Of a DNA stretch of 64,000 nucleotides, positions 1-11,921 are shown piece by piece. A program made the translations under genes and the position numbers. How positions within the stretch are numbered: the stretch's first letter is position 1; each line of letters starts with the position of its first letter. The stretch lies in NCBI GenBank assembly GCA_031216915.1, contig JAUFNR010000084.1, positions 1-64,000 of the forward strand, written 5' to 3'. Source of the stretch: Pictodentalium vernedei (Eukaryota; Mollusca; Scaphopoda; Dentaliida; Dentaliidae). Under the pieces are notes generated by a model that did no database searches, was not told the DNA's origin, and worked only from the letters and a program-made list of their open reading frames with translations.

Positions 1-935
1 ATTGGTGTCATCATATTGGCCGCTCCATTCTGCGTCGGCTGATGAAAAAATATCTGGGGTTTATTGGTTCGTATTCACGCAAAAACGCTATGCGAAATTA
101 TTCTATCTCCAAAAAATGGCAAAATCATGCGTGCTTAAATTTTTTATGTGCTTGCCCAATGAGACTCTTCGAATTGGATCACATGCTGAAAGCTAACGAA
201 TGGCGTATGCGAATTTACAGAACGAAAGATAAATATTATTAAGATCTCAAATCGGTAATATATTGCGCCCAGTATTCACACAATGTAATCAAGTTGCTCC
301 ACAAATGTATAGTTTATATCGTTTTCTTGTAATTTCGATATATATAAATGTTAAATTTTCTGTAAAACATTTATTTTGAGGCAGCATGGAGATAGAACAT
401 TTTAGCATGAACAAAATTACTTACTGCCATACACCCGTGTATGATAGAACAGTCCAGTATTGAAGACTACAGTATCTGTTTTACAAACTCGATATGTAGC
501 TGGAACGCATCTGTTCTTAACTTCAAATATGGAGAATCTGATCGCTTGTAATTTCATAAGGAAATTTCGAATGCATGGTTGCGGATTCAAAATTGACGTG
601 ATGGTGGGTCAATAACGGCTCATACGACATTGGCAACACACAGGATCTCTGTTTGTCTACTGTGATAGGTATTGTCCACGATATTACACAGACATCCACT
701 ACCCAGGCACCCGACGCCTAAGTTTTATCGTGGATAATATTATACCCTCTTGTCCTGGGACTTGAAAAGTGGAGTTAAAAAGGAGGGGCCCGCATAGGGT
801 GCTTACCAGCTGAATCCGCCCGTACAAAATAAATTTACACAATCTGTCAATTACTATGGACTGTGTCGGCGCGCTATGGGGAGATTGGGCTTGCTCTAAA
901 TGTCTTGTGTTTCAAGTAGGTTTTAGTCGATACCA

Positions 936-957
936 CCCCCCCCCCCCCCCCCCCCCC
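936..957. repeat. Poly(C) tract, 22 bp
   Basis: An uninterrupted run of 22 C. It is one of at least a dozen C or G runs of 12-35 bp in the window, which makes such tracts a property of this genome. The G-rich strand could form G-quadruplexes. Confidence 0.9.
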
Positions 958-1884
958 GCCCCGGCGAGAGCCATGGTAGGTGAAGCAGTACTCTTTATTG
1001 TGGTAAACAAGTTCCGCTTCACTGGTAAAATAATCCGGTAACTATTGCCTGTGATGGATGTCCTCTAAAATGGATGGAATGTGTTTATATTTACTTATCG
1101 GAGCAGATATGAATAATTGTGGCCACAAGAGAATATTTAAAGTCAGGTTTTTCCAATCGTTTATACCCCTGTTGCCCATTTTAAAGGACTCCCGCCCCCG
1201 ACACTGGCTACCGGTTAACATTTTACCGGTAAAAGAGACCTTTTTCACCACAGTAAACAAGCACCGCTTTACTTTACTTCAAAGTAACCTTAACACAGAT
1301 AAATAGATAAATAGACGATATTTTAGTCGCAAAATGCACTGTGACGTACTGTGCGGCCCGGGCATTACAGAGATTTATTATTTTGTCGAACAACTTTTAC
1401 TTAAAACCCCGGATCAGTTGATGGATTTGCCACCAGATTTAACTTTAGATACTACAGAGCAGAAGCTTTCAACTCCTGGGAAATCGAGTGTGCTACTCCC
1501 ACAACCAGAAAGCGTTATCTGTCTCTGAAATTTTCAGCCCAGTTGGTTTGGTCCGTGGACTCACAACTGTGAGACCTGATCATACCAGAGTCGTGCAACT
1601 AAAAGAGAAGGATTTCATGGACTTCCAGAAGGCTGCGTGTCAAATGAAATTCACGAAAGTCCTATTTACCCAAATAAAACATTTGGTGCTCGAGAAGGGA
1701 AAACCATTTCTTCAGCAGAGTTCATGGAAGTTTTTCCTGATACGCGAAGAGCAACGACAAGTCTATGTGTGACCGCGTGATTTGCCAGGGGTCACTGTGA
1801 TCGGCAGACGCCGAATTCTGCCTCAGAATAAGACAACGGACATTATGCCCATGTTTATGCCGTTACTGGATAGGGAGATCTATA

Positions 1885-1961
1885 AAGCAATCTTCGCGTC
1901 CATAAGCTTAAAAAGTGATGTCACTAGGCCTTTTTTCGTTTTTTGGACGCGAAGATTGCTT
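1885..1961. repeat. Perfect 18-bp inverted repeat
   Basis: AAGCAATCTTCGCGTCCA at 1885-1902 is exactly repeated in inverse orientation at 1944-1961, around a 41-base loop. Chance is unlikely to give an 18-bp perfect match this close. It may be the remnant of a foldback element or a structured RNA; nothing around it decides which. Confidence 0.75.
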
Positions 1962-2360
1962 CCATGGTACTGACATGACAATAATGACATTAAGGTTACA
2001 GATGTCACACAGTTAGAATTCGTGAAGATGGTCAACGAAAATGTGTTGACCAACATCTTTTCCACACATTGTTTTTTAAATAAATGATTTCCGTTGTTCA
2101 TCTACGCGATTTCTAAAAGTCAAAAAGTTGATTTATCTCTTGTGTTCGATTGGGAACAAAGGCGAAATTCCTTTGTTTTTTGTTCATTTTCAATTAATGA
2201 CCCTGAACTTTGAGAAGGCATAGGTTTAGCCTTCAAGTCTTGTTTATTTTCCTTTTTATGAGCTTGGTTGTTGGTTCATTTTTGGTTTGATACATGTTAA
2301 AATTCAATTTTAGTGGGCATGGTTTTCGCCCTCAGAGTTGCGTCCAGTTAAACGACAATT

Positions 2361-2481
2361 ATTCGCCGTCAGGTAAACCGACAGCCTTAGAAATTCCCCA
2401 CGGCCATCGGCAATGCGATGGTAAGAGCCGTGGTTGGATGCCAGACCTCTCACCATGGCATTGCCGATTTTCACGGCGAAT
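2361..2481. repeat. Imperfect foldback, possible MITE remnant
   Basis: A 22-base arm at 2406-2427 pairs with 2447-2468 with two mismatches. Outside it, ATTCGCCGT at 2361-2369 is inverted at 2473-2481. The nested, unequal spacing suggests a small foldback transposon that has suffered indels. No target-site duplication is clear. Confidence 0.45.
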
Positions 2482-4296
2482 TACTATGACTGAACCTTGT
2501 TCATAATTTTGTTCCATTTCGTGCGGCATGTGTTACCATTCTAAGTAAATGGGCGTTTTTTTTAATATGCTAAACTTCAGGTGAAGATGTTTTGTGCCCT
2601 CAAAGTATTCGTTTAACTCCACCGCTGATAGGACACTTTTGGCTCAGACCAGTCCTTGAATAAGTTACACGAACTCAAAGTACGATATCTGATGTGACCA
2701 ATCAGAACAATGCAGAAAATAATACCAACCAAAACATTAAACATTAGGATCACCACTCGTATATATAATTTTGACCATTTTGAGGACGCTTCACATTCGA
2801 AAGTTTGCCATGAGCTTTTGGCAATACTGTTGCATCGTAATCTATTTCTGAATTCAATATTCTGATTGTTCGTGCCAGATAACCTCACATGAATTAGTGT
2901 ACCGCCTAACGATTTTTAGAGTTTTATATCGTTTTCTGTATTAGACCCCATATCCTCTGGTCTGCATTACTGTGCAGGTCACCAATGCAAAACCAAATTG
3001 TGTCTATAACCTGCAGGCTCAAGATGAAACGAAAACAGTCTGAGAAGTACATTTTGCACCTGCCTGAAGAATCGAACACCTCATCTTGAACAACTGGGGC
3101 ACATATAAAGTTTATACTGTGGCAAATAGAATTCAGATTGAAAGTAATCCAGGATGCGGAAATTTCTGCATTGCACCATCATACGAATTCTGCTTGTGGC
3201 ATTATCTTTGCCAAAATTGTCCAAGTGAGGTGTTATATTCATCATACGCCTACTTTCGCAGATGAGTTTCTCGTTCTGAGTCTCGGGTTAGATTCAAACT
3301 GTTACTCACTTTTTGGAGCGATGGAGTGAATTGCTCATCCATTCGATTTGATATTTCTGGATTCGATTGCCAATTACCTCTTCGGAATGCCCTAAAAGAG
3401 ATGATGAGCGAGATAATTCTTCCTCTAGCCTTCTAACGATATAAAACAAATAGATCACGTTTGATAAAAAGGCGTTTCCTGAAGCCCGCATGACCCTACT
3501 AATTAATCCTTTATTACTTCAAAATAGTAACAGCGTGACTGATCTGCGTTGTTATCGCCTAGCGCCTTTTCAACACGACTTCACTGAAGTTCCAGGGGGA
3601 ACTTGGTAACTCAATAGCAACTTTGCACACCGTGGCCCACAGGATAGTTTACCCGTTGACACACGGTGTACAAATTTGTAGCCTAGTTTTCAAGCTCTAA
3701 CTAGACTGACAGGACTGCACAATGATGGATGTCCACACAGTGAGAGTCAAAGTTCCAAATGACTCTGTATGTACTGCACATGCAGTCTTGTGCCCTTATA
3801 TACGTCAAAGCATCAGCGAGCACATTGTTGTTTAAGTCGTGTTAACCCTTTACCTAATGTAACGGCCAAAACCGGCCAGCGCTACCCACGAAAATCGCCA
3901 TTCAATTTGTTTATAAGGCGCTCGTTCCAATGAGGGATCATAATATATGTTTTGTAAGCAAAAAATGAAACGTTTTAGTTATACCAGGATTTGTTTCCAA
4001 GTGTCGTCTGTAACTCACATTGGTAAAGGGTTAAGAAGGTATATCAGCTGCGAATGACAGTAACTGTTAGTGACCGAAGCCAGATGGTTCAGAAGGTACT
4101 GCATTGCGAGATATCCCTGCATGTCGACCAATTAGTTGAATGAAAGTAGTTTGAGTACTTTGTTTTTCTTTGTTCTTATTAAACATTTTGATATCTTATC
4201 ATCTCTTTCTGTCCTCACTAGCTTCCCCTTTACAAGATTGGCCCAGTGTACAGCCGTTTATGGGTTCGGGTAGCGGCGTAGCCAGGATTCTATAAT

Positions 4297-4331
<35 letters not shown>
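4297..4331. repeat. Poly(G) tract, 35 bp
   Basis: The longest homopolymer of the window: 35 consecutive G. It is likely length-variable and error-prone in assembly, and is a strong G-quadruplex candidate. Confidence 0.9.
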
Positions 4332-4409
4332 CTAGCCATTTTACCATGATTTGGAATGTTGATGTAGGATTTCGGGGATCCTCCCCTAGTCCTAACTAGG
4401 ACCCTCCAT

Positions 4410-4508
4410 CGTTACCCCCCTCCTCCCACATCCCGTCAGGGAAGTGGGAGGAAGGAGTAACGACGACATGGTCTGAGTTAGGTAAGATAAGTGGGAGGAG
4501 GGGTTAGC
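4410..4508. repeat. Purine-rich foldback with three arms
   Basis: A C-rich arm at 4410-4429 is complementary, with few mismatches, to 4444-4462 (14 bases apart) and also to a third copy at 4491-4508. The arms read CGTTAC followed by CCTCCTCCCAC or its complement. This is a short local repeat with both inverted and direct copies and no coding content. Confidence 0.5.
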
Positions 4509-4673
4509 GACCGGTTGGTCCTAGTTAAGACAAGTCCTCTCCCGAGAGAATGTTGCAAAATTCAGCGCTCGAAGATCGCATCTGAAGCAATTGTAGCATG
4601 TAAAGCATAAAGTGGAGAGCAGCTTTGGGGCTCTTAGTTATGTGAAACTTCCATTGGGTCAATGTTTTTTTAT

Positions 4674-4739
4674 GGGGGGGGGGGGGGGGGCAGCTCAGAT
4701 TTTGGGGTGTACTGGTTCCCTCAGCACCCCCCCCCCCCC
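4674..4739. repeat. Facing poly(G) and poly(C) tracts
   Basis: A run of 17 G (4674-4690) is followed 36 bases later by a run of 13 C (4727-4739). On one strand the two runs could pair into a hairpin, so this is an inverted pair of homopolymers. Confidence 0.75.
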
Positions 4740-5306
4740 ACCCGCTACACCACGGGGGGAGGGTGCAAATGCATTTTCCTGAAGTTGGATGTCGATACCT
4801 AAGATATTATGGTTTAGCGAGAATGCGGGGGAACCCCCCGCTATCTCATCCATCAACACCAACCTATAGCTATTTCCGGGTATGTACATACAGCTAAGAT
4901 AATAATAAACACAATAAGGTTATTGCTTCCTATCCTTTCTATTTTCTCAGTTAGACTAATGTAGCAATACAAGTGCGCCATAATTGTTGTGCTAAAATGT
5001 TCTATGTACTCGGACATTATAGCACTGAGCAAAAATGGTAAATTTGTTTAAAAAAATGTTCTATCTGCGCCATTCTGCAAACAGAAAAATGCTTATTACA
5101 TTGGAACCGACATGCCTACTTTTATAATATAATTATCTGTAAAAACATTTGTTAAATCTACATTATTTTGAATGCCCGACCAAAATCTGGTGTGGTTTTA
5201 TATGAAATGTTTCTGGGGATACATGAACTGAAGGTCAAAAACTTCAAATCCAATTTCCCACAAAAAGGTAAAATGGTAGATAGAACATTATTGCACTCAT
5301 GCGTCG

Positions 5307-5448
5307 ATAACTCGTTGGAATGGTGTAATCACATTTCTTTCGAGCCTACGGCTCTCGCGAAATATGCCTACGCCATTCAAACTCGTTATGCAAAACACCC
5401 ACCGATTTGGCTCGAGCGAAATATGATTACGCCATTCCAACGAGTTAT
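5307..5448. repeat. Three-copy 40-bp repeat, one copy inverted
   Basis: A 40-bp sequence containing ATAACTCGTTGGAATGG occurs inverted at 5307-5346 and direct at 5350-5389 and 5409-5448. The two direct copies are 59 bp apart and share a flanking CACCCACCGATT. The inverted outer pair differs at only a few positions. Confidence 0.7.
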
Positions 5449-5690
5449 GTAAGTCACCCACCGATTCAAACACACATCGCGTTCTGTCTATATACAACAC
5501 GTTGTCCAAATGACGTTTACCCGTATTTCAGATTCTGCCTGCTTTTCACCCAAACAACTCCAAATAACGATAAAGGTGTTTATTAGTTGCTATTTGGGTC
5601 ACCCCGTGCTCTCAAGATGACATTCACAGGCTCTCAAGTTGAGGATTTTATTGAAACTTGAACCTAAAATGTGACTTTCCTTGTTTGCCA

Positions 5691-5729
5691 CCCCCCCCCC
5701 CCCCCCCCCCACCCCCCCCCCCCCCCCCC
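5691..5729. repeat. Interrupted poly(C) tract
   Basis: Twenty C, one A, then eighteen C, embedded in the R2 repeat field of unit 0. Confidence 0.9.
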
Positions 5730-7253
5730 TTGTGCACTTCGCATGTGTTCAATTTGGATCTGATCCGATGTGGTTTTCATGCAATTTACTTGATAACACA
5801 CGTAATTAGCTAAAGATGATAGGTTTTTATTGAAATCTATGTACAGTACACAGGGAACAGAAAACAACATATCAAAATTCTTGTCGCATTTCAAAATCCT
5901 TTCAGAGACATTGAACATTATCCATTTCACAAAACACTACACATGCAGGCTATGCTAAAATGTCATCGGCACTTCCATTTGAACCATTGGTACGCATACA
6001 TACATACAAACGCGACTACTTTGCTGATTAACGCAGTCGGAGAAAACAACCTAGCTGCGACAAGTAACTATCAGACTATCCAACTTTTTAACCCGCTGGA
6101 TCCGGGGTTGACAGTGTCAGAAGCCAAGTAAACATCCGCGTGATGTTCTGTTTTGCTGTGTGCATTAGTACGCAATAGTACCACATAGTACATGGTGAAA
6201 TGACTCCAAGAACCTTGTCGAAGAACTCACGGATGGCAGATGATGAATGAGGATCATCAGCGAAAAGTCACCGTGATCTTTCAATTTTAAAATCGTTGTG
6301 CCTATCAATGAACCATTGCGCTTCTCAAACTCGACTGATATTCCATTTGCGACAGATATTCAAGATTCTGATCCACTTCGTTCTTTAAAAGAAAAACAAA
6401 TACTGGTTGTTTATATGTAGTCTATTTAATATTGATAAAATGCAAAACGTTGCGTGAATGGCGTTCATTTAGAAAACGAACATATATATATGTATCTAAA
6501 GTAGCTGGCTCTCCTCGGAGAGCCCCCACCCCTCGCAAAAATGGACAATGTATTTCCTCTCGGTAAAAGCACACGGTACACTGCAGAACGAGGACCTCCT
6601 TTATAAGACCGGAGGAAACAATTGAACTGGGGCGAGTAACTATCAGACTCTCCAACATTGTATTCCGGTGGAAACAGGGTTGACAGTGTCAGAAGCCAAA
6701 TATATCATCGCATAGTGTACTGTCATGTGTGCGCATTAGTAAACAATGGCACCACACTCCACATGGACAAATGACACCAAGAGCCTTGTCTAAGGCCACA
6801 TTGCAGTTGAGGAATGAGGATCATGAGCGAACCGACCTCGTAATCCTTCAATTTGAAGTTCACTGTGCTGATCAAGGAATGATTACACTTCGCAAACGCA
6901 ACTCTGATGTTGTATTTGCGACAGATATTCAAGATTCTGATCCACTTCGCACTTTTAAAAACAAATACTTGTTATTTAGATGTCGTCTATTTAATATTGA
7001 TAAAATGCAAAACGTTGCGTGAATGGCGTTCATATAGAAAGCGAACATATATATAACGTTGCCTGAATGACTCCCATATGATAAAAATATATACAACACG
7101 TTGCCCAAATGACGTTTAACCGGATTTCAGACTGTGCCTGTTTTTCACCCAAACAAGTCCAAATAACGATGAACATGTTATTAGCTGCTATTTGGGTCAT
7201 TCCGTGCTCTCAAGATGTGGTGTTTATTGAAATCCGGCCAAAATGTATCCCTT

Positions 7254-7868
7254 TTTAGCTCACATGACCTAAAAGGCCATGTGAGATTTTCTCATCACTT
7301 GTCGTCCGTCGTCATCTCTCGTCTGTCGTCCGACGTCCGACGTCCGTCGTTCGGCGTTCGGCGTCCGTAAACGTTTCACATTTTCATCTTCTTCCCTGTA
7401 ACCGCTGAGCCGGTGTGAGCCAAACTTGGCAAGAATGGTCTATGGGAGGTCCTTGACAAACGATCCTCATTTTGTTCCCGTCGGATGAAAAACATGGCTT
7501 CCAGAGGCATTTTTTGATTCTGGTTGGTGGATTTTCAAAAATCTTCGCCTCTGAAACTGCTAGGCCAAATGTATTGAAACATCACATAAATGATGACTGG
7601 GACCCCCCGCTACCAACGATCCTCATTTAATGTTGATCGGGTTGTAAACATGGCCACAATTGCGGCTTATATTTACTATAGAAACCCTATGGGAAATCAC
7701 ATTTTCATCTTCTTCTCTGGAACTACTGAGGCGACGTGAAAACAAACCTGGTAGGGATGGTCTATGGGAGGTCTTCTACAAACGATCCTCATTTTGTTCC
7801 AGTGGGTTGAAAAACATGGCCGCCAGAGGCATTCTTTGAATCTGATTGGTGGATTTTCAAAAATCCGG
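7254..7868. repeat. Dispersed hairpin-headed repeat inserted in unit 0
   Basis: It begins with a 12-bp hairpin (CTCACATGACCT 7259-7270, AAA, AGGCCATGTGAG 7274-7285; one mismatch). A field of GTC-CGTC-type short repeats follows (7301-7370), then a ~170-bp body present twice, at 7377 and 7698 (321 bp apart), each ending in GGTGGATTTTCAAAAATC. From memory, repeats that start with a GCTCACATG-like hairpin followed by GTCCGTC repeats are very abundant in marine invertebrate genomes. It splits R2 sequence that is continuous in units 1-3, so it inserted later. No protein is encoded. Confidence 0.65.
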
Positions 7869-9054
7869 ATGCGCCGCGGTTTTCTGCAATTTACTTGATA
7901 ACACAATTAATTAGCACCCTTGAGACAGCTCCTGTTTCTAAAGATGATAGGTTTTTTTTATTGAAATCGGGCATGAAATGGAACTATCCTTAGTTGGCAG
8001 CCATTTCCCAACGTCGAATGTGTTCCACCAGGGTCAGAATGGGACTGGTTTTCATGGAAATGAGACAACTTAGAATAACGTCGATCATTATTTTTATTTC
8101 ATGCCTAAAATCGGACTTTTCTTACTTGTCATACTTTTGCGAACTCGGGATGTACACAAACCGAGTCTGAGCTTGCCTGGTTTTCATCGAAATGATCCCA
8201 CCTCAATGACAAGACGATTCATCGTTGCCTTTGTCAGCACTGCTGACTCTCAAGATATGGGTTTACTTGGAATGTAAACCATGGCTAAGACGGACTAGGC
8301 TATACTTTGTCAAACCCCTGTGAACTTCGGATACGCCTGATCTGTCCTTGTAGAGAACAGTCCAAATTATGAATACACGAGCCATATGTTGCATTTTAAA
8401 CCCCTTCACTCTCAGATATGTGTTTTTAAATGATTCTGTACCCAAATCGGACTATTCATTTGGGCACTCCAGGCCCTCAAGATAAAGATTTTTTTTTTAA
8501 AATCTGAGCCTAAAATTGGACTATTCTTATCTAACATCCCCATGTTGATCCCGAATATGTTCATTTCGAATCCTACCCACCGTAGCAGGCGAAGGGACAG
8601 CATCGAGAAGGCGGTAGCAGGAACACTAGAACAGTAATTATAGGAGTGTCGTTCGAGAAGTGTCCTCCCCACCATGCTGAACATCAGCGCATGGAGGACG
8701 AGAACCTCTTGGCCGATTTTGATCACGAACTGAACAATTCAGGTGAGGGACTTTTCATCAGAACACAGACCGTAGGTTGCAGGCGGGGGCTTCCTCTTAC
8801 AAGGTGGAAGGTAACTTCGGTAGGGGTAGCTAGGAGCGAGCAAGCCACAGTAGTGACTAGCACTTTCTTCAGAAGATGAGTTTCTTGCAAGCAGGGAACG
8901 TTGTTTGGTGAGTTTTGGAGAGTGGACAATGGAGAGTGGACAGGGCCCCCAGCCCTCGATAGAATGCTGAGTGCTTAGTACACGAGCACCGCCCTCTGTG
9001 CCGAAAACTTCAGTCGCCTCTCTAATATGGATAATAGCTTCCTTCACTCATCTA

Positions 9055-9804
9055 CCCCCCCCCCCCCCCCCCCACACACACACACTCATACACATACTCG
9101 GTAAAAGCGGTCTTGTACTCGAAGTTAATTCAAATCCCACCCCCCCCCCCCCACACCCCATTTGGTGAAAACAGTTCGTGAATACCAAGAAACACCCCAT
9201 CCCAGTAAAAATAGACTTGCATCTTAAGAAGAGGTCCTCTCAGTAAAGACCCTTCCAAACCATCGCAGGTGCTGCTTCTCAACAAAAAAGGTGGAAAGTA
9301 GCTGACTTTCCTCAGATAAGACAACACCCCCCCCCCCCACCCACCCACCCACCCACCCTCCTCGCAAAGACAGTGACACTGTATACACCCAGGCATAGGC
9401 CCTCGTAGAAAAAAGCACACTGCACATTGCAGAATGGGGACCCTTTTTATAAGACGTGGACTGTGCAGTGGAGACAAGGTCCCAATCCGATGGGAGGTGG
9501 ACAGTTGAATGCATGCAACCCCCCCTCCACCCCCCCCCCCCCCCCATAAAAATGAACCACACATGACAGGGGAAGACCCTCCATGTCAAAATGGGATGGA
9601 TCGGTACAGTTCAGACTTGGATCCCGTTCGAAAAATAGTGGACTGCCCGACAGTGTCTTGTTGGACGAGGTCCCGTTAGGTAAAAAGCTCACCCACGGCT
9701 CACTGCAGAATTATACTCTTAAATCAGTTAGGCTACAAATTAACACACATCCACTGTGTTGAGTGAAAACGACCCGTTTCTGTACGATCCCCCCCCCCCC
9801 CCCC
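9055..9804. repeat. Cluster of poly(C) tracts in R3-type repeats
   Basis: C runs lie at 9055-9073, 9140-9152, 9327-9338, 9531-9545 and 9789-9804 within degenerate ~70-bp repeats carrying GGTAAAA and GAGGTCC words. Long glycine-rich frames on the minus strand here are only translations of these tracts. Confidence 0.8.
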
Positions 9805-10046
9805 TTGATGTATTGTGGACAGTGCTAAATAACCACCCTGCAACAGACCAATCTTCTTCATTTATAATAAATTTCTCTGTTTGTTATTGTAAAATATATA
9901 GTTTCGTCCAATAGTACGTTCTTCATTTAAACTCAAGTAAACAAGGACAGATGTTGGTGTGTTTGACTGAGGGTATGTGTATGCTTGGGTAGGGCGGGTT
10001 ATCTGTCGGTTCATAAACCTATACCGGTTGTATGTGTAGATGTGAA

Positions 10047-11647
10047 GACACTCTCTCTTCACTGAGTGGTGTATCCTCGACGCGGTATGGGGCAATTTGA
10101 CCAGATGGAATTCACTCGCAGACCAGTCTACCAAATTAATCTCAAATCAATGTGTGGGCAGATTCCCCGACAGTTACTCCGACAGGTGTCTGTACTTACC
10201 GGCTATATCGTGGGAAATATTTCGAGTACCATCCATCTTTAGCCATATTTTTCCTGATACCAGTTTCAGTAGGAATTGATGATGGGAAGATCGATTACGT
10301 TTACTAAAATGCGTGAAACATCTGTTCAGGTTTTTTTGCCATTTTACTTTGGCCTTGCACCACAACCCATCTATATTCGCTTTAGTGGATCGTAGGTTCA
10401 TACGGATTTTTAACTTAACTTGACAAAGTCAAGATAAGCTATTATTGCCATCACGCGTGTGGAAGTCTGTCAGTCTGTTTACATTTACTTTAGCATAGGT
10501 TACACTCCACAGTTCTACCCGGATCCTCGCGAATGTTCACATGCTGGTTTAAGGTCCTTTCCGCGTGACAATATCCACTTCTGGCCGTGATCGGTCAGTT
10601 GTGACGGCTGTCGGAGCCCGAAACACGAAAACATTCAGCACAGCCCACAGGTCGAATTTATGAAGGGATTTCGCTGTAACTTGGTGGGATAACTTCGAAT
10701 GTCTACATGAGAACGTCCACTTTTGGTCGCGACCGATCGGCCGTAACGGCTACGTGGTCCGAAGCCCGAAAACCACTCACACAGCCTACAGGTAGTATTT
10801 ATAAAGTGATTTTATTGTAACTTTGTACGACGATTCCTCCGTACAATGTGCAGAAGGAAGAAAACGTCTCCTTTTGGTCTCGATCGGCCCACCTTGACGG
10901 CTACGCGGGCCCGAAGCCCGAACATGTTTTCCACAGTCTACAGGTCGTTTTTACGAAGGTATTTGATTTTAACTTCGTAGGATGACTCTGTATAATGTCG
11001 AGATGAGAACTTTTTGGTCGGTTTCAGTCAACCGTGACGGCCGCATGGGGCGTTTCCTAGATTCCTTTAGCACAGTCTGCAGATTGCATTTAATAAAGCT
11101 TTGTTATTGCAAAATTGATCAGCCGTGACGGCCGTACAGGCTTGTGACTTATATTTGTTTGGCACAGTCTAGAGTTCATATTTATGAAGCGATTTCATTG
11201 TAACTTGGCAGGATGACACAGTATAATGTCTCGATGAGTCTGTTCTATTTTGGTCACAATCGCTCAGCCGTTACCACGGCTTGTCACGTGACCTAGATTC
11301 ATTTTGAACTGTCTACAGGTTGTTTTTATGAAGGGATTTCATTGTAACTTCGTAGGATAACTTGGTATGATATCTAGATGGAACTTTCCTATTTTGGTAA
11401 TGATCGGCCAACTGTGACCGCCGAGCTGTCATGTGACCTAGATTCCTTTGGCAATGTCTGTGAGTTATATTTATAAAGGAATTTCATTGGAACTTGGTAG
11501 AATGACTCTTTTTGAAATAATTTATACTCAGGCCTTACTTCTTTAGCACAGTCTAAACCTTCATTTATTCTTATTCCAAACATAGCATACAGGGAATAGA
11601 AATTAACATATTCTCAATTATCTGTTCTTGTATTTCATTTCATAAAC
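10047..11647. repeat. Block D1 of unit 1: hairpin-headed ~130-bp degenerate repeats
   Basis: A ~370-bp entry sequence (with TCTGTACTTACCGG) leads to a hairpin (CTTAACTTGAC 10414-10424, AAA, GTCAAGATAAG 10428-10438; one mismatch), then GTCTGTCAGTCTG words. About eight degenerate copies of a ~130-bp repeat follow, with the words GATCGGTCAACCGTGACGG, GAAGCCCGAAA, CAGTCTACAGGT and ATTTATGAAGGGATTTCATT. It ends in ACATAGCATACAGGGAATAG. The design (hairpin, short-word tract, repeated body) parallels the 7254 repeat, though the sequences differ. Confidence 0.75.
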
Positions 11648-11921
11648 AGAGAGACGAGAGCTTCACCGATTTTGATCTGTGCATTTTAGGTGAGGGTTTT
11701 TTTCATCAGAACACTGACCGTACTTCTAGGCGAGGGCTTCCTCTTACCAAAGTGGAAGGTAAGGTCGGAAGATAGCTAACCATGAGCGGGAAAGCCACGG
11801 CAGTAACTAATACTCTCTTCAGAAGATGAGCGTCTTACTATGAGGGAGCGCAGTTGAATGAGTTTTTGAGAGTGAACAGTGCACCCAGCCTTCGTTAGAA
11901 TGCGGAGTGCTTTGTACGCGA

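Larger units (their letters stand above)
1..5306. other. Gene-poor leader region, no recognisable gene
   Basis: I see no coding region I can name here. Reading frames are short (under 100 codons). Two adjoining frames at 1334-1528 and 1488-1772 look slightly protein-like, but they match no family I recognise and are mutually out of frame. The stretch holds homopolymer tracts and small foldbacks, listed separately. The rest is AT-rich unique-looking sequence with no tRNA, rRNA or clear splice-flanked exon. Confidence 0.6.
5480..9683. repeat. Diverged partial unit of the large tandem array (unit 0)
   Basis: The order of modules here parallels the second half of the later units. A GTTGCC cassette and R2 start (about 5490-5640) match 14210-14350. 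The stretch at about 6120-6420 matches 13820-14080, and 6430-7130 matches 14620-15250. The R2/R3 field at 7900-9680 matches 15650-17270. Identity is visibly lower than between units 1-3, and it is interrupted by a separate dispersed repeat at 7254-7868. I read it as an older copy of the same array. All open frames inside are short and not kept. Confidence 0.65.

Noticed and set aside
1334-1772. Two overlapping frames with protein-like composition
   Set aside because: They are out of frame with each other, have no recognised motif and no splice logic; kept as unknown.
6729-7022. A ~69-codon frame (MTPRALSKATLQLRNEDHERT...) seen again at 17412, 26448 and 34899
   Set aside because: Sister copies have in-frame stops (TAG at 14919-14921 in unit 1, TAG at 23954-23956 in unit 2, and the same change in unit 3), so the frame is not maintained.
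9130-9692. Overlapping minus-strand glycine/proline-rich frames up to 144 codons
   Set aside because: They arise from poly(C) tracts inside degenerate repeats and have no counterpart in other units.
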